A stretch of DNA of 64,000 bases, taken from Acanthochromis polyacanthus (taxonomy: Eukaryota; Chordata; Actinopteri; Pomacentridae). Made by a program: the position numbers and the translations under genes. How positions within the stretch are numbered: position 1 is the stretch's first letter; every line of letters starts with the position of its first letter. The stretch lies in assembly GCF_021347895.1 (NCBI RefSeq), contig NC_067121.1:29623974-29687973 (forward strand). The letters run 5' to 3'. The notes beneath the pieces are model-generated. The model saw only the letters and a list, made by a program, of their open reading frames with translations. It did not search any database and was not told where the DNA came from. This document shows positions 52,384 to 64,000 of the stretch, piece by piece.

Positions 52384-54754
52384 GTAACGTCCACGACCAT
52401 CTCGATCCGTTGCTGTGCCGCGTTTTAGTCGACGGTGATGGTTAATTTAAGTGGTCTGGTGGTCCTCAGTTCTCCTCACATCAAGCCGGACCACCTTAGT
52501 ATTGTTCTCTCGACTTTGGCACACTCGCTCCTCTTACGTGCCTTCATCCATCCGACATGTGTGGACCGTTTCGGCGACCCGTTGCGCTTGTTGTCGTACT
52601 CAAAGCCACGTCTGACCGCAAGATTTCTCAAGCAGCGGTGCGTTGTTGCGCTGCAGGCCTGCCGACGGGATCAAGGCAAATTTCCCACTATGCCAACGTA
52701 GCGTTGTTAGCATAGCGGCTGGCTAACACAAGCTAACGACAACAGTTAGCAGCTTGGTACACTTTGTCGTCTTTTCTACACCGCTCACCTCCTCCGTTTG
52801 TAAATAGCTGCCCGGGGTTTGCTGTGTTTTTAGTTTCTTTTACATCGTGACACTACACGGACACTTTAAACCCGGACTAACCTCCGGGTCACACAGACTG
52901 TCTTCGGAAACACTGAGGTAGAACTTGGGTTGAATTATCGAACCGCAAAGTTCCGTTCTGCGGGTCTTGTTAGCTGCTGAACTTCGTTTGGTGTAAGTAG
53001 ACAAATTTACTCGATTTACAGGCAAAAGAAAACCTTCGACGTGGCTTTGAATAAAAATGTTTAGCAAGTGTGTGTTCGGAGTTGAGTAACGGTACTGGCT
53101 GAGGTGACAGTCGCTGTTGTTACGGAGTCCCGTTACACTCGGATGCTGTCACACTCATTTTGTTGCTAACAACGGCTGTGGGCAGAATTATTCTGCTTTC
53201 AAGTGATATTATTTCATTTCATTTTTCTTGTCTCGAATATACTCTACTGAAATTAACATTTATTTGAATAATGCAGAGCCGTGTCGTAATCTAGAAATAC
53301 TATGTTTTGACTGCTGCTTTACAAGTATACACCTGGAAACTATATGTACAAAATCTACCATGCAGTAAATGCTGTTGGTTTGTGTGTTTACGTCCATTTG
53401 AGATATTGTTTTCCAAGCCTGTAGTAGAAGTGAACGATCTGACTGCCTGGCTGTTTATCAGGTAATTTTTATTAATAGAACTACTGATGTAATAAGTTGC
53501 ATTTTATATGAGGTAGTCCACTGAGTATCAACAGGTTCTTACTTTACAGGTTGTTGCTTGAATTTTCAATGCAGATGAAGATAGCATCTGTTGCCTCATA
53601 GGGATTATGAACTTTTTTAATGCATGGTTTTTGCAGAGCTATTACAGTCTTATCTAAGCTTAGCTCTGCTCAGACACCTCCCTGTGCTAAAGCTTTATAC
53701 GCCCCCATTTGCATTTGCCTCTTGCAGTTCTCAGGATGAAACAACGATGCCCCTAGATGGAATCTGATATAAAAAATGTTTTAAGCATCTAAAAGGTTCT
53801 ACGCAGCTTGTTCTCTTTCAGCAGGGTCTCTTCTAATGGAAACTGTAGATCATAGTGACGCTGCAGAAGTTTATTCAAGATACAGACCAGGCCACATAGC
53901 TATAAATGACTTGTAATGTCTTCTGTCAGATGACATCTACATTGGGTGTGATTCACTGCATGTACTGTTTTGTTTCACAGGTTTATTATATGTGTGATCT
54001 GACAGTTCGCACCCAAATTTTGTGTGCTGGAGGCAGTCTGATTGAGGTTAACTGATGATTTGCTAAATAGAGCGGTAATCTCATTTCACCGTTAACTGAA
54101 TGAAGCAACAACAATGACTGCAGATCTCTGCTTTTATCTCAAAGCTGCCATGCTTTCAGTAGCAGTTAGGGTGTGGTTTCCTGTGTACTAGGAGCAACAT
54201 TGCTGTTTGTGGTAAAGAGTGTTTAATGGATTCTTGGGCGCCCGATAAGTAGCAACGTTTTAGTGTCATCACCACTCAGAGGCATGTCTATGGTTTCATC
54301 AAAACAAGATGACCACAGACACCGATTCACTGTATTTACCTTTTGCTTCCTGTACTTGAACTATTTGTCAGGGTTCCCACAAAAATTGTAAAGCAGAGCT
54401 AATGTTGTAATTATTAAATTGCCTTGGATACTATCCTCCACACAGGATTGCATAACCCTTAGGGAGGGATGATGCTGTATATAGCCAAGGATAGGGATCT
54501 GAGATTCAACCCAGGTGAACTCAGGCTAACATAATTTTGATTGAGCTATCTTCCATTCAGCATGTTTAACCTACATTTTAGTTTCTCCCATTTTCATATG
54601 TGTGATTGTCCTTTTACTTCCAACCTGACATTTCCCTTTCCTTTGTCGCTTCCCCCGTCACCTTGTTAGTTTTGTCAGTGTTGTGTTTCTGCTGCTGACG
54701 GATGAATTTCCCTTTGAGTAAATGAAACCGCCCACTCTCCGCTTTTCATTGCAG
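52384..54754 (+). other. st3gal3 leader intron
   Basis: The intron lies between the donor at 52384 and the acceptor 'ttttcattgcag' ending at 54754. Its first 400 bases are CpG-rich; the rest is ordinary A+T-rich DNA with no recognised repeat or exon. Confidence 0.5.
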
Positions 54755-54793
54755 GTGATGACTTGGATGGTGCAATGTGAATGACTGAAGACC
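54755..54793 (+). promoter_or_regulatory. Upstream ATG cluster in the st3gal3 leader
   Basis: In 39 bases between the acceptor and the main ATG there are four upstream ATGs. Those at 54758 and 54767 share an 8-codon uORF ending in TGA at 54782-54784. The one at 54775 is a start-stop element (ATGTGA). The one at 54781 opens a frame overlapping the main start that, through the spliced exon at 61124, would end after about 52 codons. Such arrangements usually lower translation of the main frame. Confidence 0.75.
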
Positions 54794-57700
54794 ATGAAGC
54801 CTGCACACAAGCTGCTGTTTGTCTTGTGCCCCATGCTGGTCCTGGGCTTTATATACTACTCCTCCGGGAAGCTGCATCTGCACGTGTGGGGCCAGAAGCC
54901 ACGTAAGTGACATTTCCAGTCTGACCGACTCCAGCTTTTATCCATCACCTCATCATTCATCTTTCATAACTCTTTTGAAACCTTGCGTGTGTTTTATTTG
55001 TTTTTTAGTGAGCAAATCTGTTTGAAATGTGCCTGTTTTGCTGTCTGCTTCTTTGTACTGACTGCCAGTTAGTCGTGTGTCTGTTTCGATCTGTTTTAAT
55101 TTTATTTTGTAGGAGCCCTGCTGAACAGCTCGTATGTCAAGCTGCGTGTTGATGTCTCAAAACCTGTATGTCGCTGTTATGAAATTAGTTTCTCATTCAC
55201 TTCATCAGAGCACCAGATGTTGTGGGGGACAGTTTAATCAGATTTTCTTGTACATTCATTGTCAAAGCAGTGGGTTATCTCACAAAATGAAATCAATGGA
55301 CAGACCTCTACCTAAGCGAGAGTTAGAAACCCTTGTGTTAACCAGAACAAGTAAATCTCTTTCAGACTCTTTTAAACGACCTACTTATTTTCTCATCTGC
55401 TTTGGTAATTAAGAGGAAATGGCATTTCGAGATTTCCATGCTGCGATGATGAAATTGCAACACTCAAACTGTAAAGCAGTTTCACTCTGCTCAGTATAGC
55501 ATACTGAGAAGGCACGTCTTCTGCTTTCCTCTTTAAAATAATACTCCTGCTGTGTTTGGGTGTTGGCCATGAGTCAGTGTGATTTTGCTGGTTCTGAGGC
55601 CATTTTTGTAGATGTAGTGATTAAGAACGTAGCTGTTTGTATCTGTTGCAGTTTGGCTCAGCATGAAAAGTTTCTATAAGGTGCTTAGAGCCAACTTGTC
55701 TGAGCTGGTGATGGATATGTGAAAATTATGTCCCACTATGTGGCCTCCTTGAAACAGCTGTTTAGGTCCAGCAGAGGGGGCTAGAAGATTTCTCTTTTAA
55801 AAAATTTAAAAACTTTCTTGCCCATGCCTCCTATGGTATTGTTAGGAAAACATTCTCAGGGAGAAGTGTTTGGTACATCAAACAAAAATGTCAGTGTTTA
55901 GAAGCAGATTAAGGGCCTAGCTTGAGGGACAACAGACTGACTAAAGTGTAAAACTTGGGGGAAGATACTTATCAGCCACATGTTGTTTCCTTTAATATAA
56001 AGTTTTGCAGAGATTAAATAGTTTTTCATCATTGACTTCTCCAGTTTGGGTTAATCTGAGGTTGACGGAAGAATGTGCCTGTTCTCGTCAAGTCCACTTT
56101 TTCCCAACAGCTGCCTTTGTGGGCCAATTATTTCACAACTCTTCATCCTCTGTACCAACTCTGCTTTTAGTATGTCCTCTAGATTTTTATTGTTGCTCCT
56201 TTTGGCTATTTGTCTCTCTCCTTCAACATTCAGGCCTCTAAGATAATCATTATACGGCAACATAACAAATCATTAATTTGGTCATGTGCGAGAGAACCGG
56301 GAATGCTCATTTTCTTTGGTGTCATTAAATTTTTAAATAGATCACTGTTCTCTAGCAGTCTCGCTGAGAGCAGTGGTAGTTCACAAGGGGAACAAGGGTT
56401 TTGGATTTCCTTTGTCTTCTGTTCAAAGTGCCATTGTTGTCAGTGTTGAATGTCTATCTATAATCGTACTATGTTGGGTTTAAACGGGATGTTTACCATA
56501 ACGGAGATCTGTGAAAGCCTAAAGACAGTGCTTTAAGAAAGAGCTGCACATTTAGTCGAATATTAATCATGATTTTGGCTTCCCTACAGTTTATGAACAT
56601 TATCAACTCCGTTATTGATGTTAGAAATGTGTGTTGTGCTTGTTGAAGGCTCAAATAGAAAACAACCCATGTAGATAATATCACTTGGTTTCAACTCAAA
56701 GTGACATTCGTGCAGCACTTCTTTCAGATACACGTTCAGCAACACTATTGTCTGAAAGGGCTACCAAGCTAGCACAAAATTAGCAATTGCCTGTCATTTG
56801 TCAGGTGTTTTCCTGGTGATATCGTTGATTGAAATGTGTTACTAAGATTGCTCAGGTTCTCCATTCAATATGAATGATTTTTGTCTTGCCCCACACTTTT
56901 TAACCAGTCCATGTTTGTTTTTAGTCATGCAACACCTAGCCAGCTCTCAGTAGAAAGGTCTCGTCCCGTCCTACGTGCATGAATCACCGTCAGACCTTGT
57001 CATTTCAAACTGTTGAACTTGACCCTGCTCTGCCTCGTGGTATTTCATTGCGGTTTTTCCATTCTGTGGTGGCCGTGGCAAACTGCCTGACATAAATTAG
57101 TTGAAATATCATTGTAAATTCACATGCTGTTTGTTTCATAGCTTATAGAAGTGACATGTTTTTTTTTAATCTCACTGCATTTTCTAAGCTGAATATTCCT
57201 CCCCAGTGTTTGTTCAAACTTACTGTCTTTGTGTGTTGCATCACTGACACAACTCTTGATCAACAGATGACCTTGGCTGCAGTCCAACATCACAGCAATT
57301 TCTGAAAGTGAAGGTCTCGGTGTAACCAGGCTCTGGTCTTCTGTTGCAACACTTGACGTTTTCTCGAAATTCAGCATCAGCATTCATAGTTCCCAGCTGC
57401 AAAATCTAAGATTTTTAGCTTTGTTCTTTCTCCTGTATGAGATTAAAATTGTTCACAACGTGTTTAATGCCGCATTTAAAACCTGCATGGTAACCTATAA
57501 CGGGAGGATGGTGAAAAGGGTAGAGCTTATCTTTTTCCCCCCTTACACACAGTTCAACAGCACAACAAAGGAGTGCAGTGAAAAGATAATGGCTTTCTGC
57601 AGTACTCTGGTGCCAGATGTTTGGCTTAAAGAGGGTCAGAGGGGAAAGATGAACATGTGGTTGGTCTACTGCCCTCTGTCCTGGTCAACTAAGCTATGCT

Positions 57701-60700
57701 GTGTCACTGAGAGGATCAAATCTGAATAATCTCTCTTCCTTATTCTTGACTTGGCTGTAGATTCCAGAGACAAATAGAATATAGAGGCTTATGTTTAGTT
57801 CATCACATACCTAATGCAAGTGCATCTCTGTTGTGATTCTGTACCTTTTTTGCTACCATGCATCCATTGCTTGGTGATACTCATGTATACAAGGTAAAGT
57901 ACTCCTTCTTCTTGCAGCAAATTGATGTGGAATATGATGTTATGATGAGATCAGGACGGTTACTGTTGAAAAATTTTGTTGAAATGAAAATGGCGAGTCT
58001 TAATGATTAAGGATTGGGGCTGTTTGTGTTTTCAGTAAGTCCTTATGGAGACATGTTGGCCTCCTGTCGAAAGGAGGTGTATGAGGCTTTTGTAAAAGTG
58101 GGCTGTGACAGGTTTAACCAGCTGCTACATCCACATCCACCAGATGGTCTCCACATCCAGAAGGTTTTTGCCCTTCTGTGTTACTTCTTAGCCCTTATCA
58201 TATGACTTATCCAGAACTGTTAAGTAATGCCTGTCATCAGTGATCATATAGTGGTGTATTGTGGTCCGGTTTGCTTTCCATTTTTCCCATTTGTTCTTTT
58301 TGTGTTGGATTTTTCTGTTTTTCAAAAAACTAGCCAGAGGGGAGCATTTCCTGTGACCATTTGTCTTACACTGTCTTTCACACTGCTGTGCAAGCTACCC
58401 TGGAGTGTCAGTGTCAGTGGAGGTTCATGTGACCATTGTCATTCCTATGTCAGCTGGAGTGGATGTTTGACACTTGTAGGGCTGGAGCGATGAGGGGCCC
58501 CTGTCTGCTTTACCTGTGGTCTTTCAACAATACAGCTTTCTTTTTTTAAGCTTTTGTAGTTGTTCTCGAAGTTGTTCTCATTGTTGTTGCTTCAGTAGAG
58601 CTCTGAGTGAACATGATTAGAAATCAGAATCGGTTTGTTTGACGCACAATGGTCCTCCAGCTGGCTTTGTTTCTCTGGCGGTTTGTTCTGTCTCATTCAA
58701 GTCAGAAACCACCGTCAAACCCTGTGCATTCACACGGCCTGCTGTATTGCTGTTTTAAAACCTCAGCTGACTGTTTTGCCTGCGCTCATTATGCAGCTGC
58801 ACAAGTCCTACACTGCTATGAGCGTGTGCTGAGAAGTTCTGGTGGTCATGTTGTTAATGAGGCAGAGTCTCTATCTCTTCCCACCCTCCAAAGTTCTCTC
58901 TGTAAAGGTTTGTTTGGCGTGTCAACATAGTCGATTACAATGCAGCTGTTGTAATTGATTTGTATTCATGTTGTGAGAGAAGTTGGCAAGTACAAAGTGA
59001 TTTAATTGACTTTTTTTCCAGTGCAGCAGAGCAGAGAATGATTATTTGCCTTTTTAATATGTAGCGTTTATGAGGTGCAATTAAAACAGCATTTTAAAAC
59101 CTTTTTAGGTTTTTGGCAAAACAACAAAGCAAGAAAAATTGAGCTAAATTAGTGTTTTGTGTGTCGATGCGCAGTGTGTGATGGAGAATAGAAGTTTACA
59201 GGAAAAAATCTTTCAAACTCTTGACAACAAGTAATTGCTTACAGGATGGTGGCTGCAATTAAAATTGCAGCCACCATCTTGTAAGCAATTACTTGTTGTC
59301 AAGAGTTTGAAAGATTTTTTCCCATAAACATGTTGTTAAAACAACTTTGAGCCAGGTCAACTTACGGGATATTTTCTGAAACTTTCAGCCACATCTTACT
59401 GGTTTCATCTGCAAAAACTACCTTTCACTAATTCTGTCTTTGAATAAAATAATCCTGCTGTTTGAAGGAAGATCTGATTTCCATTTTTGATAGTTGTGGT
59501 ATAGTTTTTTTTGTTTGCTTTTTCAATTAGACATAAATTTGCGTATCTATGTGATGATTTCAGATTTATCCATACTAGTGGGGACATATGGCTTAATGTG
59601 CACAGTGTCTCATCCAATTCACACAAGAAGCCCACAATAATAACTTTCTGTTGCGCTGCCTATTGCAGAGATTGGCCAAGACTTGTTTGAGATTTGTCAT
59701 TTAAAACTTTTGCCAGTGTTGTTGTACACAGTGTTGTTGCAAATGACTTCAGTTTGAGTTCAGAGCTTCCCAACGGTGTGGCACTTAGAATTGGATTGCT
59801 TTGCTAGTAAGAGGAACGCCACCTTGGCATGTTAAATCACACTTGAAATTAACGCCTGCAGGGGTGAGAGAAAAATTTGTCTCACCAGCCGAGCTGCTAA
59901 CATTTACTTTTTCATTTGCAGTAGTCAACAAGCCACGACTTTTAACCCATTTTTTTCCTTCTAAACCTAAGCCACTTTAATTAAATATAAAGGCTCAGGG
60001 TTAAATTGGCTCATGAAAATGTTATGTGATGATGAATACAGTTGATTAGTAGTTACTCTTTGTGTTTGCCTGTATGTTTTTACTCTTTGCCCACAAATCT
60101 ATAATGATATTTAAGGATTGCTCAGAAGTGGGATTTCCCTTTCCCTCAGGGTTTCATTAGCATCAGGGTCAGCAGCTGCTCAGAAAGTGTGTCCTAAATA
60201 TTCTTGACCACAGCTTGGTTTTCAGCATCAAAGATCACCTTCTCTTGTTTCTGAGCTGTAGAGATACACCTATCCTATACAGTTTCAAGTGGAACATCGT
60301 TTGCTAATTGGGGAACTTGATCTGCCGGAAGCCCTCGTTGGGAGAAGCTGTTCTGTGCTTGCAGTATATTATAAAAGAGCATAGGTTTGCACAGTGAATT
60401 ACATTTTCAGAATTTTTGCTGTCTTTTTGTCCTAGAAGCACTTTGTCCTTTTCTGTGTTTGGTAGAAAGCTTTGTAAATTTGTTGTGTTTAATGATTGGT
60501 ATTTGGATGAAATGACATGGCAGCTGTCCCGTGGTAATTTAGAGAAGAGAGAGACTTTTATTTTGTTTGAAGAAAATGCTGCTAATCAAAGGTCCTTGGT
60601 TTTTAGCAGTTCTGTATAACAAATAATAAAGACTGAGCTTAAAGGGGAAATAAAATGGAAATGTGCAGCGACTGCCAAAATCTTAAAAGCATGATAAACA

Positions 60701-62998
60701 TGGCTTCTAGTCACAGCCATTTAGTGCAGATCTATCAGACTTGTTAGCACTGATTTCTAAAATAAATAAGCAAGAAATGTCAGTCTTTTCTGAGTCTATA
60801 ATAAGACTTGTATAAAAATAGTCATTCTTTGAGGGTCTTTAGTTCACGCTGCATTGTTGCTATATTCTCTGTATGCTACTCCTGTGTTTGTAGACATGCA
60901 CTGGATCAAGACTGAACTTTTATTTTTGATTTCTATTTTATTTGTCTCCGTCTCTGCCTGTGCATCTGTTTTTGTGAGCAGCCGCTGTCTGTGTCTTGCT
61001 GAAGCTGATATAATTTGTTTTTTGAGTGCTGTGGTCCAGGTTAACAGTTGTGTAGTTTATAGTGCCTTGGCTCTACACTGATGATGATCTTATTTCAGCG
61101 TGTTAACCCCCTTTTGTTTACAGAGAGGGATGCAGAGGCGACAACTGTAGTCGTGACTAGAGGTGCTGAAGTGAAACGAATTACAGGTAGAGGCACTGGG
61201 ACTCCGCCCATATATGCTGGGTGACTTTTAAGAAGCGGGTGCTAAACTGGGCTGCTGAGTGATTTATTTATTTCTTTATTTGTTTTTTCCCTCCCATGGA
61301 ATTAAATCTGCTAACTGAGCATCGATAGCCTTCCATATTCAGTGCCATATTGACTGTCATTCACGTGCCATAATTATTATTCTTACCAAAAATGTTTGTG
61401 CTCAATCATTCACTCTGTCTTCATGGGTACCTCTCAATGCCATAATAATCGCATAAACATAATAGGGGCTTCTTGCAGTTAATTTTCTACCTCATTGGGC
61501 TTTTCGTTTTTGAATAAAGGTTGAGATTCAGAAGGATAATTCCACCTACTGTGATTAAAGCGACTAACCTATCCTTACCCTCCTCTTACTCTGTGATGTC
61601 TGACATTTACAGTTGACATTTTTTTTTTCCCATGTCCAATGCTGCCATAAAAGACTGACATCAAACGGTGCTAACTGACCCTCTTGTTTTTCAGAGTTGG
61701 AAACTGACATCACCGTGGGACGTATAGTAGGCTCAGGTACATCTGCAGTCTCACTAGCTGAACCTTACCCATTCTTGTTGGTCCAGCCCCATTTAAAAAT
61801 ATATGACTGAACCTTTTAAAGCTTTGGGATATTTCAAGCAGCTCTATTTGAGCTGGGGAACTAGCAGTTTTTGCAATAAAAAAGAAGTTAGCGAGCTTTG
61901 TTGGTTGCATCTGTTCCTAACGGGTGAATTCAAGGTACAGTAATAAAACACTCATGACAACCAGTGAAGAACTAAACATCTGCTCAGTCATCATCCTCCA
62001 CATGAAGCTGCAGTGAAGTACAACACTGCCCTCTGTTGTCTTGGCTCAGTAACAAATGGCATTGCTGTCTGCAGATATTTTGTGCATAATACTGTCAAAT
62101 TTCTGTAAGACCAATATTTTTCTTGCCGTTATGAACCCGCAGTATTAATTTTTCCTACGCTGCTTCAACTTCTTGCTGTCTTATGCTTCTCAATAAACAT
62201 CCTGCACACACACACTCACTCATCTTGGCTGCTGTGGCAAAGTTCCCATCCTCCAGGGCAGTGCTCGGATCCCACCCTAATCAGTTGTCACACATTTCCA
62301 TTGTCCTTTTCTTTATCTTTATTCTTCAGCTTCTCTGTGAAGACAAGAGCCGCAACTACAGCCGTAATGCTGCACTATTCCTACTTTCAGCTAATGCTCA
62401 TGTTAAACCTAGTTTTCTGTCATGCTAATGCAGATAAGGCATTTTATAGTCATAAATTAATGTTGATAGTGATTTGTGACCCTATAAGCATTAATGTAAA
62501 ATGTAAGACTGCAATAGAAACTCAAGTGACATTTCAAAATAAAGTTCTCATTTCATCCTAAATATTTTCCTCCTGATTTTCTGTGCTTCTCTGTCTTTTA
62601 CCTCAATGCTTCACCTGGCACCTATTGACTGTCCATTTGGTTGTCCATAGGTGATCTCTAACTTCTTTTCTAACTTTTATTTTAAATTCGACAGATTGTT
62701 TTGGCTGGCTTCTCCCTAATCCTGCTTGTTTATCATAATTCCTTAATCCTAATGCTTTTACTTTTTTACATTTGCCACATTGTTTTCCCTGTACGAGTTG
62801 CACAGGTTGTTTACAAGTACAGCTACTGAGCTGATAGTTGATGGCATAGACTGGATCACTATAAAAAGCTGCCACCAAAGATGCAAAATTAAATTGTTAT
62901 CCATCTGCTTTATTGAGTGGTAATGTATCATCTCCATTTCTGTGTTTTTTTCCAGTGTATGATAAGCAGGGCTTTTTGCTGCAGCTGGACACAAAACT
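54794..62998 (+). CDS. st3gal3: ST3 beta-galactoside alpha-2,3-sialyltransferase 3, 5' part (gene continues past window)
   Basis: Coding exons are 54794-54902, 61124-61186, 61695-61736 and 62956-62998. They join in frame to 85 complete codons plus two bases; the donor at 62999 leads to exons outside the window. The product begins MKPAHKLLFVLCPMLVLGFI, a short cytosolic tail and type II signal-anchor (about residues 7-24), then YYSSGKLHLHVW, close to human ST3GAL3 (LGFLYYSAWKLHL). The fourth exon encodes YDKQGFLLQLDTKL, matching human YDRLGFLLNLDSKL. Family role: a Golgi enzyme adding alpha-2,3 sialic acid to galactose on N-glycans and type I chains. The catalytic sialylmotifs lie downstream and are not seen here. 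The two middle exons encode the stem. Position after kdm4a matches human 1p34. Confidence 0.88.
54903..61123 (+). other. st3gal3 first coding intron (about 6.2 kb)
   Basis: No further coding exon in the right phase with homology was recognised. An acceptor-like site at 58035 followed by an open frame (58014-58205) does not resemble any sialyltransferase segment. The striking object is the near-perfect palindrome at 59194-59328. The remainder looks unique and A+T-rich. Confidence 0.5.
59194..59328. repeat. Near-perfect 60-bp palindrome (long hairpin)
   Basis: The left arm 59201-59260 and right arm 59263-59322 are reverse complementary at 59 of 60 positions with a two-base loop (aa). Pairing continues with mismatches to about 59194 and 59328. 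The single mismatch in the core (g at the left, t at the right) would be a wobble pair in RNA. No terminal motif or target duplication is obvious. Confidence 0.95.
61124..61186 (+). other. st3gal3 stem exon, 63 nt, symmetric
   Basis: Between the acceptor 'gtttacag' and donor 'gtagag', this exon is open in the phase set by the first coding exon. It encodes RDAEATTVVVTRGAEVKRIT plus shared codons, comparable to the human stem segment DSNSVVLSFDSAG. Length divisible by three and phase 1 at both ends mean that skipping keeps the frame. Confidence 0.75.
61695..61736 (+). other. st3gal3 stem exon, 42 nt, symmetric
   Basis: Between the acceptor 'tttttcag' and donor 'gtacat', it encodes LETDITVGRIVGS plus split codons. 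The terminal GS joins directly to VYDKQGF of the next exon, as LGS-EYDRLGF does in human. Phase 1 at both ends allows in-frame skipping. Confidence 0.78.
61737..62955 (+). other. st3gal3 intron between stem exons 3 and 4
   Basis: The intron runs from the donor at 61737 to the acceptor 'ttttttccag' ending at 62955. No exon or recognised repeat inside. Confidence 0.5.
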
Positions 62999-64000
62999 GT
63001 GAGTACATCTCCTTCTAGTAGGCACTTTTTAAATTTAACGTGTTTGGCAGTTCTCGGTCGTGTACTGCGTGGGATATTTCTGACTTGTTGCATTTAGAAC
63101 AGCTGAATGCCTGTTTGACTCCATTAATTCAGAAGTTGTTTTACATCTGTTTTCACGAAATACTTACTCATACAGGTTGTGGTTGACCAATGAAACCTGA
63201 AAATGTAAACGTTAGGCCAATTAATCTAACTTGATGTTTTTAAATAAACACGCAGCGTAGCAAACACACACGGTGACAAATGCACAGATGCAATAGGTGG
63301 TCTGAGTAATAATTTTCGACATTAGCGTGAAATGAGATGTAGTTAATGTTTTCCGTTTGTTCCAGAGTGGCTGTGGTTTGTCATGGTGAGAACATGCTCC
63401 AGTAGATAATTACGCGGCTGTCATTGTGTCAGCGTCTATGTTGATGTGTGTGTGTAGTTTCCTGAATTGGTTTGACACTTTCGCTCTAAACTGCCACGGT
63501 GAGGTCCTCTCTCTGCCCCCACATTACCATGCAGGCAATAATCATATGCTGCCATCACCACCCGGCCCTCACAGTGCATGTCTGTCTACGCTTTGCACAC
63601 ACTGTAAGCACTATGTCAGCACACAGTTTAAGGTGGATTTCACATGCATTTGGTTTGTGTAGTACAGCTCTTTACTTTATATCGACAGTGCCGTTAGTTA
63701 CACAATTAGAGTGGAAGCATACAACATTGCAATTCGTCTTGAAGCTTGTAATTAGTTTTGTGACTTAGGTCATTTATTTCTGCTGTTAGTCTGACTGATG
63801 GAAAAATGGCCTTAGATTTTAATTCCCATCAAATTACTTACCAGCTGGAGGCCAACTAAGGCCAAGCCATTTTAACATGACTGAAATATAGTATATTAGC
63901 ATAGAAGTACTTCACGTTATGTGCAAGCAAGCCCCAGTCTTATATCCTGCCAACTTTGATTTTGGACCTCACATAGTGCAAAGACCCGGGCCCCTCTCCC
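62999..64000 (+). other. st3gal3 intron, continues past window end
   Basis: It begins with the donor 'gtgagtac' after the LDTKL exon. No further exon with sialyltransferase similarity is visible before the window ends. Confidence 0.55.

Noticed and set aside
52435..52701. 88-codon open frame in the st3gal3 CpG-rich region
   Set aside because: It lies downstream of the predicted leader donor, in intron 1. CpG-rich DNA has few stop codons, so length alone is weak evidence.
58014..58205. Open frame with an acceptor-like site (58035), considered as an extra st3gal3 exon
   Set aside because: The translated segment does not resemble the sialyltransferase stem, and the exon phases already join correctly without it.

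Overview
This is a vertebrate nuclear window, almost certainly from a ray-finned (teleost, probably percomorph) fish. Three intron-bearing protein genes lie on the + strand with GT..AG junctions. The intergenic and intronic DNA is full of teleost-type repeats: Tc1/mariner copies, fold-back MITEs, tRNA-derived SINE pieces, hAT-like debris and CA/GATA microsatellites. I identified all genes from protein similarity I recall; no search was run.

Layout. 1-5.7 kb: repeat-rich upstream DNA with a GC-richer block near 1.0-1.5 kb that could hold an abhd8 leader exon. 5.76-7.63 kb: complete abhd8 (four coding exons, 472 aa, alpha/beta-hydrolase). 7.6-10.5 kb: its 3' side and a spacer. 10.5-31.2 kb: complete kdm4a (histone H3K9/K36 demethylase; leader exon, 22 coding exons, 1187 aa, about 1.9 kb 3' UTR), with a MITE, a mariner relic and another inverted-repeat element in introns. 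31.2-52 kb: a roughly 20 kb gene desert made largely of nested dead transposons. 52.0-64 kb: the 5' part of st3gal3 (Golgi sialyltransferase), with a TATA-containing promoter, a leader crowded with upstream ATGs and four coding exons, two of them small symmetric stem-region exons. The gene runs out of the window.

How they fit together. kdm4a followed by st3gal3 matches the human KDM4A-ST3GAL3 neighbourhood on 1p34. In human, ABHD8 lies elsewhere (19p13), so its position here marks a rearrangement or a genome-duplication copy. The three genes have no known common pathway. I could not decide which teleost ohnolog (a or b) each gene is.

I found no operon, phage, CRISPR or clearly new system. 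The most unusual signals are a near-perfect 60-bp palindrome in an st3gal3 intron, the st3gal3 uORF cluster, a GT/G-run next to the st3gal3 TATA box, and three Tc1/mariner lineages that differ in catalytic spacing.
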